From positions 3,038,001 to 3,102,000 of the forward strand of contig NZ_CP151650.1 in the NCBI RefSeq assembly GCF_038397775.1: a stretch of 64,000 nt of DNA. The letters are read 5' to 3'. The stretch is from Pseudomonas sp. RC10 (GTDB lineage Bacteria > Pseudomonadota > Gammaproteobacteria > Pseudomonadales > Pseudomonadaceae). Below, piece by piece: positions 16,826-25,351 of the stretch; the stretch's first letter is position 1, and each line of letters starts with the position of its first letter. The notes below the pieces were generated by a model. That model made no database searches and had not been told where the DNA came from. It saw only the letters and a program-made list of their open reading frames with translations. A program made the position numbers and the translations under genes.

Positions 16826-17671
16826 ATGAACGTTGCATTTATCGGTCTGGGCGCCATCGGCCTGCCCATGGCCCGGCAGATTCAAAAGGCGGGGCACGGC
16901 GTTGTCGGCGTCGAATTGAGCGAAGCGAACCGCGCTTTGGCGTTGACCCATGGCATTGAATCCAGTGCTGACTGGCGCGTGGCAATCGATGCCGACGTGG
17001 TGGTGGTGATGGTCGCCACCCCCGCCCAGTTGGACGCACTGGTCAGCCAGTGCACCGAACTCAAGCTCGGTCAGCATTGGGTGGTGATGAGCACGGTCGG
17101 CCCGGCCTCGGTGCGTGAGCAATCCGTGCGCTTGCTGGAAAAAGGCGTGCAGGTGGTGGACGCGCCGGTCACCGGTGGCGTGGCGCGGGCCGAAACCGGC
17201 AGTTTGCTGATTTTCGCGTCCGGCCCTCAGGCCGCTGTCGAGCGCGTCGAGCCGGTGCTGCGGAGCATGGGTGAAGTACGCGACGCGGGCACGGATGTCG
17301 GCGACGGGCAGGCGATCAAGGTCGTCAATCAGCACCTGTGTTCGGTGCACCTCGTGGCCGCCGCCGAAGCGCTCAGTCTTTCGCGTTCGCTGGGCCTGGA
17401 CCCGGCGCGGGTGCTGGATCTGGTGCAAAAAGGCGCGGGCGGCTCGTGGATGTTGTCCGACCGAGGCCCGCGCATGCTCGAAGGCACCGACACCCGAGTC
17501 ACCAGCATGGTCGACATCTTCGTCAAGGACAGCGGCTTGGTGGCCTCGGAAGCCGAGAGCTGTGGTGCTGTCGTGCCGTTGCTCGACATTGCCCATGCCC
17601 GTTTCAGCCAAGCCTCCCAGGCCGGGTTGGGCAAGCGGGACGACAGCCGGGTCATCGAGACCTGGGACTGA
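16826..17671 (+). CDS. NAD(P)-dependent beta-hydroxyacid dehydrogenase (3-hydroxyisobutyrate dehydrogenase family)
   Basis: This 281-aa protein starts at ATG 16826, with AGGAG eight bases upstream. The N-terminal Rossmann motif is GLGAIGLPMARQ, the substrate motif is DAPVTGGVARAETGSL (about 118-133), and the catalytic Lys lies in IKVVNQHL. The family includes 3-hydroxyisobutyrate, tartronate semialdehyde and L-threonate dehydrogenases; which one cannot be read. Placement after a split transketolase and before an MHS transporter suggests oxidation of a C3-C5 sugar acid or polyol product. Confidence 0.87.
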   Translation: MNVAFIGLGAIGLPMARQIQKAGHGVVGVELSEANRALALTHGIESSADWRVAIDADVVVVMVATPAQLDALVSQCTELKLGQHWVVMSTVGPASVREQSVRLLEKGVQVVDAPVTGGVARAETGSLLIFASGPQAAVERVEPVLRSMGEVRDAGTDVGDGQAIKVVNQHLCSVHLVAAAEALSLSRSLGLDPARVLDLVQKGAGGSWMLSDRGPRMLEGTDTRVTSMVDIFVKDSGLVASEAESCGAVVPLLDIAHARFSQASQAGLGKRDDSRVIETWD

Positions 17672-17759
17672 CGCCCGATACAGATGTAACGACGTTCCAA
17701 CACTCAGGGCAGGTTCGTGATCTGCCCGCTACAACAACAATAAAAGTTCGGAGTTTGCC

Positions 17760-19094
17760 ATGAGCAGATCCACAGCGGCGTCAAGCCAGACAGACAGCAA
17801 AGCCGGAAAAGTCTCCTTCGCTTCCATGGTCGGTTCGGCCGTGGAAAGTTATGACTTCTTCATCTATGGCACGGCGGCGGCCGGCTGGTTTGGCCAAGTA
17901 TTTTTCCACACTACCGAGCCCATCGTCGGCATCCTCGCGGCGTTCGCCACCATGGCCGTGGGTTTCTTCATGCGCCCGCTGGGCGGCTATCTGGCGGGGC
18001 ATTTCGGTGATCGGCTGGGCCGCAAGACGGTGTTGCTCTGGTCGTTGCTGGCCATGGGCGGCGCGACGGTGTTGATCGGTGCGTTACCGACCTATGCGCA
18101 GGCCGGGGTCATCGCTCCGATCTTGCTGATTCTGTTGCGGATGATTCAGGGCATCGGGTTCGGTGCGGAGTGGGGCGGCGCGGTGCTGATGGCCTGTGAA
18201 CATGCCCCGGCCCACCGTCGCGGTTTCTTCGGCGCGGTGCCGCAGATCGGCATCCCGCTGGGGCTGTTGATGGCCAACGGCGCGTTTCTGCTCTCGGCCG
18301 TGCTGTTCGAAGGCGACTGGGTGTGGCGCGCGCCGTTCCTGGCGTCGGTCGTGATGGTGGCCGTCGGCATGTGGATTCGTCTGAGCGTCAGTGAGTCGCC
18401 AGAGTTCGAAAAAGCCAAGGCTGAAAACACCCTGGTCAAACAGCCTGCGCTGCAAGTGATTCGCGAGGACTGGCGCAAAGTGCTGCAAATTGCGGGTCTG
18501 CGTCTGGCGGAGACCGGCGGTTATTACCTCGCGACCAGCTTCATGTTGTCGTACGTGGTCCTCTCCGGCATCGCCACCAAACAGAACGTGCTGTGGGGCA
18601 CGATGATCGGCTCGGCCATCGGCCTGGGCAGCCATCTGTTCTACGGCGCGTTGAGCGACCGGATCGGGCGTAAACCGGTGTTCCTGATCGGCTCGTTGTT
18701 CACCATCGTGTTCGGCATCCCGATGTTCATGATGATCAACACCGGGATTGTGCCGCTGATCATTGTCGCGGTGGCCATGGCGTTGATCCTCAGCCACGAT
18801 CCGATCTTCGCGGTCGAGGCCAGCTGGTTCACCGAGCAGTTCCCGGCCAACGTGCGGTCGTCCGGTATCTCGCTGGGCTACAACTGCGCGTCGCTGGTGG
18901 CCGGTACGCTGCCGTTCATTGCCACGGCGCTGTATTCGCAAGTGGGGTGGATGGGGCCTGCGATTCTGTTCAGTTTGCTGGGCGTGGTGTCGACGGCGTG
19001 CGCGGTGAAAATGCGGGAGACGGCACCGGCGGTGGCGAAGGATCTTCCGGTGGTCGAGCGAAGTGGAGCGGTAGCGGGGCAGGTGGCGCGGTAA
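17760..19094 (+). CDS. MFS transporter, metabolite:H+ symporter (MHS) type
   Basis: This 444-aa transporter has 12 predicted membrane helices. MHS hallmarks are SAVESYDFFIYG near the N-terminus, RPLGGYLAGHFGDRLGRK between TM2 and TM3, and RMIQGIGFGAEWGGAVL in TM4. The family imports organic acids, sugar acids and osmolytes with protons. As the last gene of the operon starting at 14927 it probably imports the compound broken down by the upstream enzymes. The 88-bp gap before it contains a small inverted repeat (GGGCAG 17707-17712 with CTGCCC 17722-17727). Confidence 0.9.
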   Translation: MSRSTAASSQTDSKAGKVSFASMVGSAVESYDFFIYGTAAAGWFGQVFFHTTEPIVGILAAFATMAVGFFMRPLGGYLAGHFGDRLGRKTVLLWSLLAMGGATVLIGALPTYAQAGVIAPILLILLRMIQGIGFGAEWGGAVLMACEHAPAHRRGFFGAVPQIGIPLGLLMANGAFLLSAVLFEGDWVWRAPFLASVVMVAVGMWIRLSVSESPEFEKAKAENTLVKQPALQVIREDWRKVLQIAGLRLAETGGYYLATSFMLSYVVLSGIATKQNVLWGTMIGSAIGLGSHLFYGALSDRIGRKPVFLIGSLFTIVFGIPMFMMINTGIVPLIIVAVAMALILSHDPIFAVEASWFTEQFPANVRSSGISLGYNCASLVAGTLPFIATALYSQVGWMGPAILFSLLGVVSTACAVKMRETAPAVAKDLPVVERSGAVAGQVAR

Positions 19095-19103
19095 GTGGCA
19101 AGG

Positions 19104-19136
19104 GGCCGGACCGGGAAGGGTCCGGCCTTTTGTTTT
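19104..19136 (+). terminator. Intrinsic terminator of the transketolase/MHS operon
   Basis: Arms GGCCGGACC (19104-19112) and GGTCCGGCC (19119-19127) form a perfect 9-bp stem with a 6-nt loop, followed by TTTTGTTTT. It sits 9 bp after the transporter stop. Confidence 0.88.
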
Positions 19137-19191
19137 CAAGGGAGCGGCAAACGCGTTGCCCCACCGCCAATCAGAAATGCGCCGCTTATTA

Positions 19192-19302
19192 CTGTGGGAG
19201 CAGCCGGAGGTTACGACGGCCGCGAAGGCGGGGGATCGATGACAAACCATTTGCCTGACCCACCGCCGTCGCTGCCGTCGTGCCTCCGGCGTCTCCCACA
19301 GG
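19192..19302. repeat. REPIN, family B (GGAGCAGCCGGAGGTTACGAC type)
   Basis: CTGTGGGAGCAGCCGGAGG at the left is mirrored by CCTCCGGCGTCTCCCACAGG at the right. The same core recurs at 40527 and 42322-42435. The interval 19095-19595 contains no gene apart from this and the next element. Confidence 0.8.
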
Positions 19303-19427
19303 ATTTCAGGCAACTGCAGATGCGGCGGCGGGCGCGGTTCAGAGGGAGTTCAGGCAACTCCAAATGCAGCGGCGGGCGCAGTTCACAGGGGATACAGACC
19401 ACTCAAAAACCTGCGGTAGATGCAGTT

Positions 19428-19520
19428 CTGTGGGAGCCGGCTTGCTGGCGAATACGGTGGGTCAGTGAAGGTGTAGGTGACTGACCCAACGCTTTCGCCA
19501 GCAAGCCGGTTCCCACAAGG
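19428..19520. repeat. REPIN, family C (GGAGCCGGCTTGCTGGCGAA type)
   Basis: CTGTGGGAGCCGGCTTGCTG is mirrored by CCAGCAAGCCGGTTCCCACA, with a second inner inverted repeat (GGGTCAGT and ACTGACCC) making the whole unit one long hairpin. This core was seen only once in the window. Confidence 0.8.
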
Positions 19521-19595
19521 TTTGCATCTTTCAGGGGATGTGCATCATAGCCAGGGCGCGCACATCGCGCATGCGCGCCCCTTTCAACTCACCCA

Positions 19596-19934
19596 TCACC
19601 AACGGCCATACCCGCGGCCATCGTCATGACGGTCATAACCCCGACCGTAATACCCACGCGGTGGCGGCGGGGCGAAGCGGCGGTATTCCACTCGCTGCAC
19701 TGGCACATACGCCACCGGTTGGTAAACAGGCTGGTAGCGAGGCTGTGGGCGGTAATCACGATACTCGGGACGGTGGTGGTCATGGCCGGAACCGCTGAGC
19801 ACGGTCGCCAGCACTGCACCGACTGCCGCCCCGGCGATGACGGGCACGACCACATCGCGTTCACTTGCCGACGCTGCACCCGCAGCGACCAGGCAACCGG
19901 ACAGGATCAAGGCTTTAGTCATCTTCGAAATCAT
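19596..19934 (-). CDS. Small exported Tyr/Arg/Pro-rich protein with glycine-zipper-like segment
   Basis: This 112-aa protein starts at ATG 19934 with GAGGAG five bases upstream. It has a signal peptide (cleavage near GAASA, residue 23), a short hydrophobic Gly/Ala-rich stretch (VIAGAAVGAVLATVLSG) reminiscent of glycine-zipper proteins, and a low-complexity tail of Tyr, Arg, Pro and His (YRPQPRYQPVYQP, GYYGRGYDRHDDGRGYG). It is probably periplasmic or outer-membrane associated. Such small proteins are common in Pseudomonas and mostly uncharacterised. No function is proposed. Confidence 0.72.
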   Translation of the reverse strand: MISKMTKALILSGCLVAAGAASASERDVVVPVIAGAAVGAVLATVLSGSGHDHHRPEYRDYRPQPRYQPVYQPVAYVPVQRVEYRRFAPPPPRGYYGRGYDRHDDGRGYGRW

Positions 19935-20033
19935 GGTGTCTCCTCAGGCGATGTGTTTGGGTTCGCCATGTGTGTATGAAACACCCGATCCGTGTAAACG
20001 AACGTCCAGACTCCGTAAAAATTGAGTAAAGAG

Positions 20034-20513
20034 TCAGGAATTACCGAGCGGCTTGCGCATGAACACCCGCGCGAAGCCTTGCTGCGTAGCCCGATGGGTT
20101 TCCCGGTAGCCGAGCTTGCTGTAGATCGCGAGGTTTTCAGTCATCAATTCGTGGGTGTACAGCCGAATCCCCAGGCAGCCCAGCGCACGGGCGTAATCTT
20201 CGCAATAGCTCATCAGCTGCTTGCCGATGCCCTGGCCCTTGCAGCGGTTGGCGACGGCGATGTTGACCAGCAACAGGTCGGTGTCTTCCGGTTGCACCAC
20301 CAGCACGCCGGTGATCCCGGTGTCGTCCTCGCAGACGTACACCACGGATTCCTCGATCACCTGCGCATAATCGTCGAGCATCGGCCCCGGCTTGCGGCCA
20401 ATGCGCGGGATGTAGGGCGAATAGGCCTCGTCTACCAGTGATGCAATCCCCATCGCGTCGACGGGTCGTGCCCGGCGAAGGGAAACGGAAGGTGTCGAAT
20501 CAGCAAATCCCAT
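20034..20513 (-). CDS. GNAT-family N-acetyltransferase
   Basis: This 159-aa protein has a single GNAT domain. The acetyl-CoA loop is VANRCKGQGIGKQLMSYCEDYA (about residues 87-108), with LYTHELMTENLAIYSKLGY following as beta6-beta7. The substrate is unknown. It lies 33 bp downstream of the hybrid kinase 20547-22685 on the same strand, so it may be cotranscribed with it. Confidence 0.87.
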   Translation of the reverse strand: MGFADSTPSVSLRRARPVDAMGIASLVDEAYSPYIPRIGRKPGPMLDDYAQVIEESVVYVCEDDTGITGVLVVQPEDTDLLLVNIAVANRCKGQGIGKQLMSYCEDYARALGCLGIRLYTHELMTENLAIYSKLGYRETHRATQQGFARVFMRKPLGNS

Positions 20514-20546
20514 CAGGTCATTAGCCTTTGTTTGATAAAAGCCCTG

Positions 20547-22685
20547 TCAGCTGTTCATCAGCTCGCGCACTCGCGACGTCAACGCGTCCACGGCAAACGG
20601 CTTAGTCAGCACCCACATGCCCGTTCCCAGATCACCATTGCCGAGGGCTGCGTTTTCCGCATAGCCGGTGATGAACAGGGTTTTCAGATCGGGCCGGACT
20701 TCCCGTCCCGCATCTGCCATTTGCCGGCCGTTCATGCCGCCCGGCAAGCCGACATCCGTGATGAGCAAGTCGATGTGCACATCCGAGCGCAACAGTTTCA
20801 GCCCCGCCACACTGTCAGCGGCCTCCATCACCGTGTAGCCCTGATCCGCAAGGACATCCATCAGCAACATGCGCACGGTCGGTTCATCGTCCACCACCAG
20901 CACGGTCTCGCTGGCTGCACAGGCAGGGCTTTGCGGATCACAGGCCTGGTTTTCTTCGGTCACCGCGTCACCGTTGTAACGGGGGAGGAAGATGCACAGC
21001 GTCGAGCCTTTCCCGACCTCCGAATACGCCCGGACCTGCCCGCCTGACTGCTTGGCGAAACCGTAGATCATCGACAGGCCCAGGCCGGTGCCTTGACCGA
21101 TGGGCTTGGTGGTGAAGAAGGGGTCGAACGCCTTGGACATCACCTCGGGCGACATGCCGGTGCCGGTGTCCGTGACCGACAGCGACACGTAGGGGCCGGG
21201 CGGAATGTCGTGGGCAGCGGCGACGTCGGCGTCCAGCCACTGGTTGGAGGTTTCGAGGGTAATCGTGCCGCCTTGGGGCATGGCATCCCGGGCGTTGATG
21301 CACAGGTTCAACAGGGCGTTTTCCAGCTGGCCGGCGTCCACCCGCGTGGCCCACAGTTGCGGCGCACCGACGGTTTGCAGATGGATGGCCGGGCCGACGG
21401 TCCGCTGGATCATTTCAGTGATCCCCAATACCAGCGCGTTGACGTCCGTGGGGCGCGGGTCGAGGGTCTGGCGACGAGAGAACGCCAACAGCCGATGGGT
21501 GAGGGCGGCCGCTCTCCGGGTCGCGGCCTGGGCCGCAATGATGTATTTCTCGACGTCGTTGAAGCGGCCCTGAAGAATCCGGCTGCTCATCAGTTCCAGC
21601 GACCCGGAAATCCCGGCCAGCAGGTTGTTGAAGTCGTGGGCGATCCCGCCGGTGAGTTGGCCGACCGCCTCCATTTTCTGCGACTGCCGCAATTTTTCTT
21701 CGGCCTGCATGAGGTCGGCGGTGCGTTCGACAACCCGCTGCTCCAGTGTGTCGTTCAGCGCCCGCAATGCGGCCGTGGCTTTGTCGCGCTCGCTCTCCAT
21801 CGAGCGACGCTCCTCGACGTCGATCAGCACACCGGGGAAACGCAGCGGCGTGCCGTCTTCCGCCAGCTCGACGCGGCCGTTGGCTTCAAGCCAGTAATAG
21901 ACGCCGTCGGCGCGGCGCACGCGGTACTGGTGAGCGTAGGCCCCGCCCCGGGCAATCGCGGCGGTGATGGCGACCTTCAAGCCTTCCCGGTCTTCGGGGT
22001 GAACGGTGGCGATGACTTGTTCAAGGCTCAGGCCTTCCCGGCCCAGCGTGGGGTCGAGGCCGAATGCCCGGGCGAAGGCTTCGTCCACGGCAAAACGATC
22101 AGTGGGCAAGTGCCAGTGCCAGGTGCCGATGATGGCCCCGGCGGCCAACGCCAACTGCACGCGCTCGACGTTTTCCCGGGCGATGGCCTCGCTGATCGAC
22201 AGGCGCTCTTGGGCACGGCGCCGCTCGGTGACGTCGCTGAAGAAGATTGCGATCTGACGTTCCGCCGGGTCCCCGACCCGAATCGCCCGCACGTCGAACC
22301 AGCGCTCGAACGCCTCGGCGTAACTCTCGAAATTGGCAGGCTCGCCCGTCTTGGCCACGTGGCCGTAGGTCTCGAACCAGAAGCGTTCGAGGTTCGGCGC
22401 GAATTCGGTGACCCATTTGCCTCGCAGGTTGACCCCTGCCTGCTGCTCGAACGCCGGGTTGGCCTCGACGAACCGGTAATCCACGGGAAGGTCGTCGGCG
22501 TCGAACTTGACCTCGACAATGGCGAAAGCGGCTTCAATGGTTTCAAGGATCGTGCTGGAGCGTTCGGCGTTCTGCCGCAACGCAGCCTCGGCGCCGCGCG
22601 CCCGCGCCAGTTCACTGCGCAGTCGTGTGACTTCAGCGGCCAACTCTTCCCGAGTCTGGTCGTTCAACGCGGCCTCCCATGACAC
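20547..22685 (-). CDS. PAS-PAS hybrid histidine kinase/response regulator divergent from kaiC
   Basis: This 712-aa soluble kinase contains an N-terminal coiled coil (about 10-45), PAS1 (45-155), PAS2 of PAS_3 type (178-292, WHWHLPTDRF), a linking helix, HisKA with H350 (GGIAHDFNN), HATPase with LCINARD and GQGTGLGLS, and a receiver with D644 (LLITDVGLP). It is divergent from the kaiC-kaiB operon with 292 bp between starts. Its HisKA-to-receiver part is much closer to the kinase at 11091-12809 than to the one inside the Kai operon. Genomic proximity suggests, but does not prove, that it takes part in Kai signalling. Confidence 0.9.
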   Translation of the reverse strand: MSWEAALNDQTREELAAEVTRLRSELARARGAEAALRQNAERSSTILETIEAAFAIVEVKFDADDLPVDYRFVEANPAFEQQAGVNLRGKWVTEFAPNLERFWFETYGHVAKTGEPANFESYAEAFERWFDVRAIRVGDPAERQIAIFFSDVTERRRAQERLSISEAIARENVERVQLALAAGAIIGTWHWHLPTDRFAVDEAFARAFGLDPTLGREGLSLEQVIATVHPEDREGLKVAITAAIARGGAYAHQYRVRRADGVYYWLEANGRVELAEDGTPLRFPGVLIDVEERRSMESERDKATAALRALNDTLEQRVVERTADLMQAEEKLRQSQKMEAVGQLTGGIAHDFNNLLAGISGSLELMSSRILQGRFNDVEKYIIAAQAATRRAAALTHRLLAFSRRQTLDPRPTDVNALVLGITEMIQRTVGPAIHLQTVGAPQLWATRVDAGQLENALLNLCINARDAMPQGGTITLETSNQWLDADVAAAHDIPPGPYVSLSVTDTGTGMSPEVMSKAFDPFFTTKPIGQGTGLGLSMIYGFAKQSGGQVRAYSEVGKGSTLCIFLPRYNGDAVTEENQACDPQSPACAASETVLVVDDEPTVRMLLMDVLADQGYTVMEAADSVAGLKLLRSDVHIDLLITDVGLPGGMNGRQMADAGREVRPDLKTLFITGYAENAALGNGDLGTGMWVLTKPFAVDALTSRVRELMNS

Positions 22686-22977
22686 ATGGCGATTTTCCTG
22701 TGGTGATCAGTGACAGCGCACCCCGAGGCGCCATCAGATCAGAAACGGCGATAACTTGCACTAGCGCCGGGCCCCGCAGACCGTGGCCTGCGTCGATGTT
22801 TTTGGAGCGGGACGGCGGCCAGGGGTTCCTTGAAAATCTGCCATCGATCGGGCGTCAGCGATGGCGTCGTCCCCCCGAATTCCTGTACAACGTAGTCTTT
22901 ATGTACAAACCACCCAAAGGCACCGAACTCCTCGCTGCTTCCGGTGCCAAACCGTCAAGCATTCCGAGTAGCAGCGA
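22686..22977. promoter_or_regulatory. Divergent promoter region between hybrid kinase and kaiC
   Basis: This holds no ORF. Two TGTACA palindromes (22884-22889 and 22902-22907), 18 bp apart and about 75-95 bp before kaiC, are the only paired motif I notice and could be an operator. An in-frame TAG at 22969-22971 limits how far upstream kaiC can start. I could not identify a confident -35/-10 pair. Confidence 0.35.
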
Positions 22978-24693
22978 TTGAATACATCCTTTAAGCCTGA
23001 AGCGTCGAACCCTTCCTCCTCGAACCCGCAGCTGGCAAAAGCCGCCACGGGCATCGAGGGGCTGGACGACATTTTATTAGGCGGCATTCCCCAAGGCCGA
23101 CCGACGCTGGTGTGCGGTGCTGCGGGGTGCGGCAAGACGCTCTTCGGCATGACGTTCCTCGTGAAAGGCGTGACCGACCACGGCGAAAACGGCGTGTTCA
23201 TGAGCTTCGAAGAGCGCGCCGGTGACTTGGTGCAGAACGTCGATTCCCTGGGCTTCGACCTGCAAACCCTGGTCGATGACAAGAAAATCGCCATCGACCA
23301 TATCTATGTCGATCGCAGCGAAATCGAAGAAACCGGCGACTATGACCTCGAAGGCCTGTTCCTGCGCCTCGGTTACGCCATCGACAGCATCGGCGCCAAA
23401 CGCGTGGTGCTCGACACCATCGAGGCGCTGTTCTCCAGTTTCAAGGACACCGCAATCCTGCGCTCTGAACTGCGCCGCCTGTTTTACTGGCTGAAGGAGC
23501 GGGGCGTCACCACCATCATCACCGGTGAACGCGGCGACGGTCAGTTGACCCGCTACGGCATTGAAGAATACGTCTCGGACTGCGTGATCTTGCTCGACAA
23601 CCGCGTGGTCGACCAAATCACCACCCGGCGTCTGCGCGTCGTGAAATACCGCGGTTCGGCCCACGGCACTAACGAATACCCGTTCTTCATCGACGAGCAT
23701 GGCTTCACGGTCCTGCCGATTACCGCTGCCGGTTTGAATCATCAAGCCCCTCAGGACATCGTTGCCACCGGCATTCGTGGCCTCGATTCAATGATGTCTC
23801 GCGGCGGTTATTACAAAGGCGCCAGCGTGTTGGTGTCCGGTCTGGCGGGCACCGGCAAGACCACGTTTGCCGCCAGTTTCGTCGATGCCTGCTGCGCCCG
23901 TGGCGAGCGATGCCTGTATTTTTCCTTTGAAGAATCCGCTAACCAGTTGCTGCGCAACATGCAGTCGGTGGGCGTCGATCTGGGCGGTTATCAAGACAGC
24001 GGTCTGTTGAAGATCGAATCGGCGCGGCCAAGCCTGTACGGGCTCGAAGTGCACTTGGCGCGCATGCACCGCGAGATCAAGACCTTTCAGCCTCACGCCG
24101 TTGTCATCGATCCGATTTCGGCGTTCCGTGGGCCGGAGTCCGAGGTGCACGCGACGTTGCTGCGACTGGTCGATCTGCTCAAATCCCGCGGCATCACCGC
24201 TATCTTTTGCAGCCTCGCCGATGTCGCAGTGCGCTCTCCGGGCCTTGAGCGCGAGATTTCCTCGCTGATGGACACCTGGATTTCCTTGACCAACATCGAA
24301 GCCGATGGCGAGCACAACCGCTTGCTGTTCGTGTTGAAGTCCCGGGGCATGGGCCACTCGAATCAGGTACGCGAATACCAGATCGGTCATGACGGGATCA
24401 ACCTGTTGCAGCCTTATATCGGGCCGAACGGCGTGTTGACCGGCACGGCGCGGTTGCGTCAGGAAGCGTTCGAACAGCGTGCGGAAGACGCCCGGATCGA
24501 AGCGGTCGAACGGCGCAAGCGGGAGGTCATCAAAAAACGGGCTGAGCTGGAACGGCAGATCGCCGCGATGCAGGCTCAGTTGGAGACCCAGGACCTGGAC
24601 GAAGCCTTCCTCGCCAGCGATGAGGCCAATCAGGCCAGCGCCGAGGACAGGACCCGCAGGACGCTGGCGTCCGTTCGGGGGTTCACCGAGTGA
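22978..24693 (+). CDS. kaiC: KaiC-like double RecA ATPase/autokinase
   Basis: This 571-aa protein has a TTG start at 22978 forced by an in-frame stop nine bases upstream. Two KaiC domains follow each other. CI has Walker A GAAGCGKT (47-54) and catalytic SFEERAG (E78/E79); CII has GLAGTGKT (288-295) and SFEES (E318/E319). S428 and S429 in REISSLMDT align with the S431/T432 phosphosites of cyanobacterial KaiC. After CII comes a charged helix of about 55 residues (about 493-548, [20 protein letters not shown]) predicted to form a coiled coil, a tail like that of non-cyanobacterial KaiC proteins such as that of Rhodobacter. It overlaps kaiB1 by GTGA. No KaiA is present. Confidence 0.93.
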   Translation: MNTSFKPEASNPSSSNPQLAKAATGIEGLDDILLGGIPQGRPTLVCGAAGCGKTLFGMTFLVKGVTDHGENGVFMSFEERAGDLVQNVDSLGFDLQTLVDDKKIAIDHIYVDRSEIEETGDYDLEGLFLRLGYAIDSIGAKRVVLDTIEALFSSFKDTAILRSELRRLFYWLKERGVTTIITGERGDGQLTRYGIEEYVSDCVILLDNRVVDQITTRRLRVVKYRGSAHGTNEYPFFIDEHGFTVLPITAAGLNHQAPQDIVATGIRGLDSMMSRGGYYKGASVLVSGLAGTGKTTFAASFVDACCARGERCLYFSFEESANQLLRNMQSVGVDLGGYQDSGLLKIESARPSLYGLEVHLARMHREIKTFQPHAVVIDPISAFRGPESEVHATLLRLVDLLKSRGITAIFCSLADVAVRSPGLEREISSLMDTWISLTNIEADGEHNRLLFVLKSRGMGHSNQVREYQIGHDGINLLQPYIGPNGVLTGTARLRQEAFEQRAEDARIEAVERRKREVIKKRAELERQIAAMQAQLETQDLDEAFLASDEANQASAEDRTRRTLASVRGFTE

Positions 24694-25022
24694 GTAACGA
24701 CCCGCAAGCCATCGACCCCGAACAACCCGGCGACACCGGTCACTACGCGCTGCGCCTGTACGTTGCAGGTCAGACGCCGAAATCCATGATCGCGCTGAAC
24801 AATCTGAAGAGGATCTGCGAAACCTACCTTGCCGGGATCTACAGCATCGAGGTCATCGATTTGCGAGAGCATCCGCAACTGGCGGCCGGTGATCAGATCC
24901 TCGCGCTGCCGACCCTCGTGCGGCATCTGCCGACGCCGCTGGTGAAAATCATCGGCGATTTGTCCAACACGGAAAAGGTACTGGTCGGACTCGATATCCG
25001 TCCTCGGCAGAACCTCGCGTGA
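24690..25022 (+). CDS. kaiB: KaiB-like protein 1
   Basis: This 110-aa KaiB-fold protein has a GTG start at 24690 overlapping the kaiC stop. After about 18 non-conserved residues it shows [35 protein letters not shown] and ILALPTLVR followed by [13 protein letters not shown], the KaiB pattern with the conserved cis-Pro region ALPT. KaiB binds the CI ring of KaiC after a fold switch and promotes dephosphorylation. It differs clearly from the second KaiB downstream, so the two are not a recent duplication. Confidence 0.92.
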   Translation: MSNDPQAIDPEQPGDTGHYALRLYVAGQTPKSMIALNNLKRICETYLAGIYSIEVIDLREHPQLAAGDQILALPTLVRHLPTPLVKIIGDLSNTEKVLVGLDIRPRQNLA

Positions 25023-25054
25023 ACGGCGCACCCACGGAGGAGGAGGGGCATCTC

Positions 25055-25351
25055 ATGCAGACGCCCGTCCAACACCTCAAGCTGTATATCTCGGGCAATA
25101 CGTCCCGGTCCTCCTTTGCCGTGCATCAGCTCAAGGCCGTGTGTGAGAAGTACCTGGCAGGGCGCTATGTGCTCGAAGTCATCGACATTTATCAGGACAG
25201 CGGCGCGGCCCGGGACGACCGCATCGTCGCGGTGCCGACACTGATGAAACTCGACCCTGATTTCAGCCGTCGGTTGATCGGTGACCTGTCGGACGTGGAA
25301 AAACTGAAGCTGTTCCTGGGGATTGCCCCGGGCACTGAGAGCGCGTCTTGA
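25055..25351 (+). CDS. kaiB: KaiB-like protein 2
   Basis: This 98-aa KaiB paralogue is placed at ATG 25055, because a very strong GGAGGAGGAGG lies about ten bases upstream; a GTG at 25019 would instead overlap the kaiB1 stop. Conserved segments are LKLYISGNTSRSSFAVHQL, YVLEVIDIYQDSG and IVAVPTLMK with RRLIGDLSDVEKLKLFLG. It ends in a TTGA overlap with the following hybrid kinase, tying the kinase to Kai output. Its ribosome binding site is the strongest in the operon, so it may be the more abundant KaiB. Confidence 0.9.
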   Translation: MQTPVQHLKLYISGNTSRSSFAVHQLKAVCEKYLAGRYVLEVIDIYQDSGAARDDRIVAVPTLMKLDPDFSRRLIGDLSDVEKLKLFLGIAPGTESAS

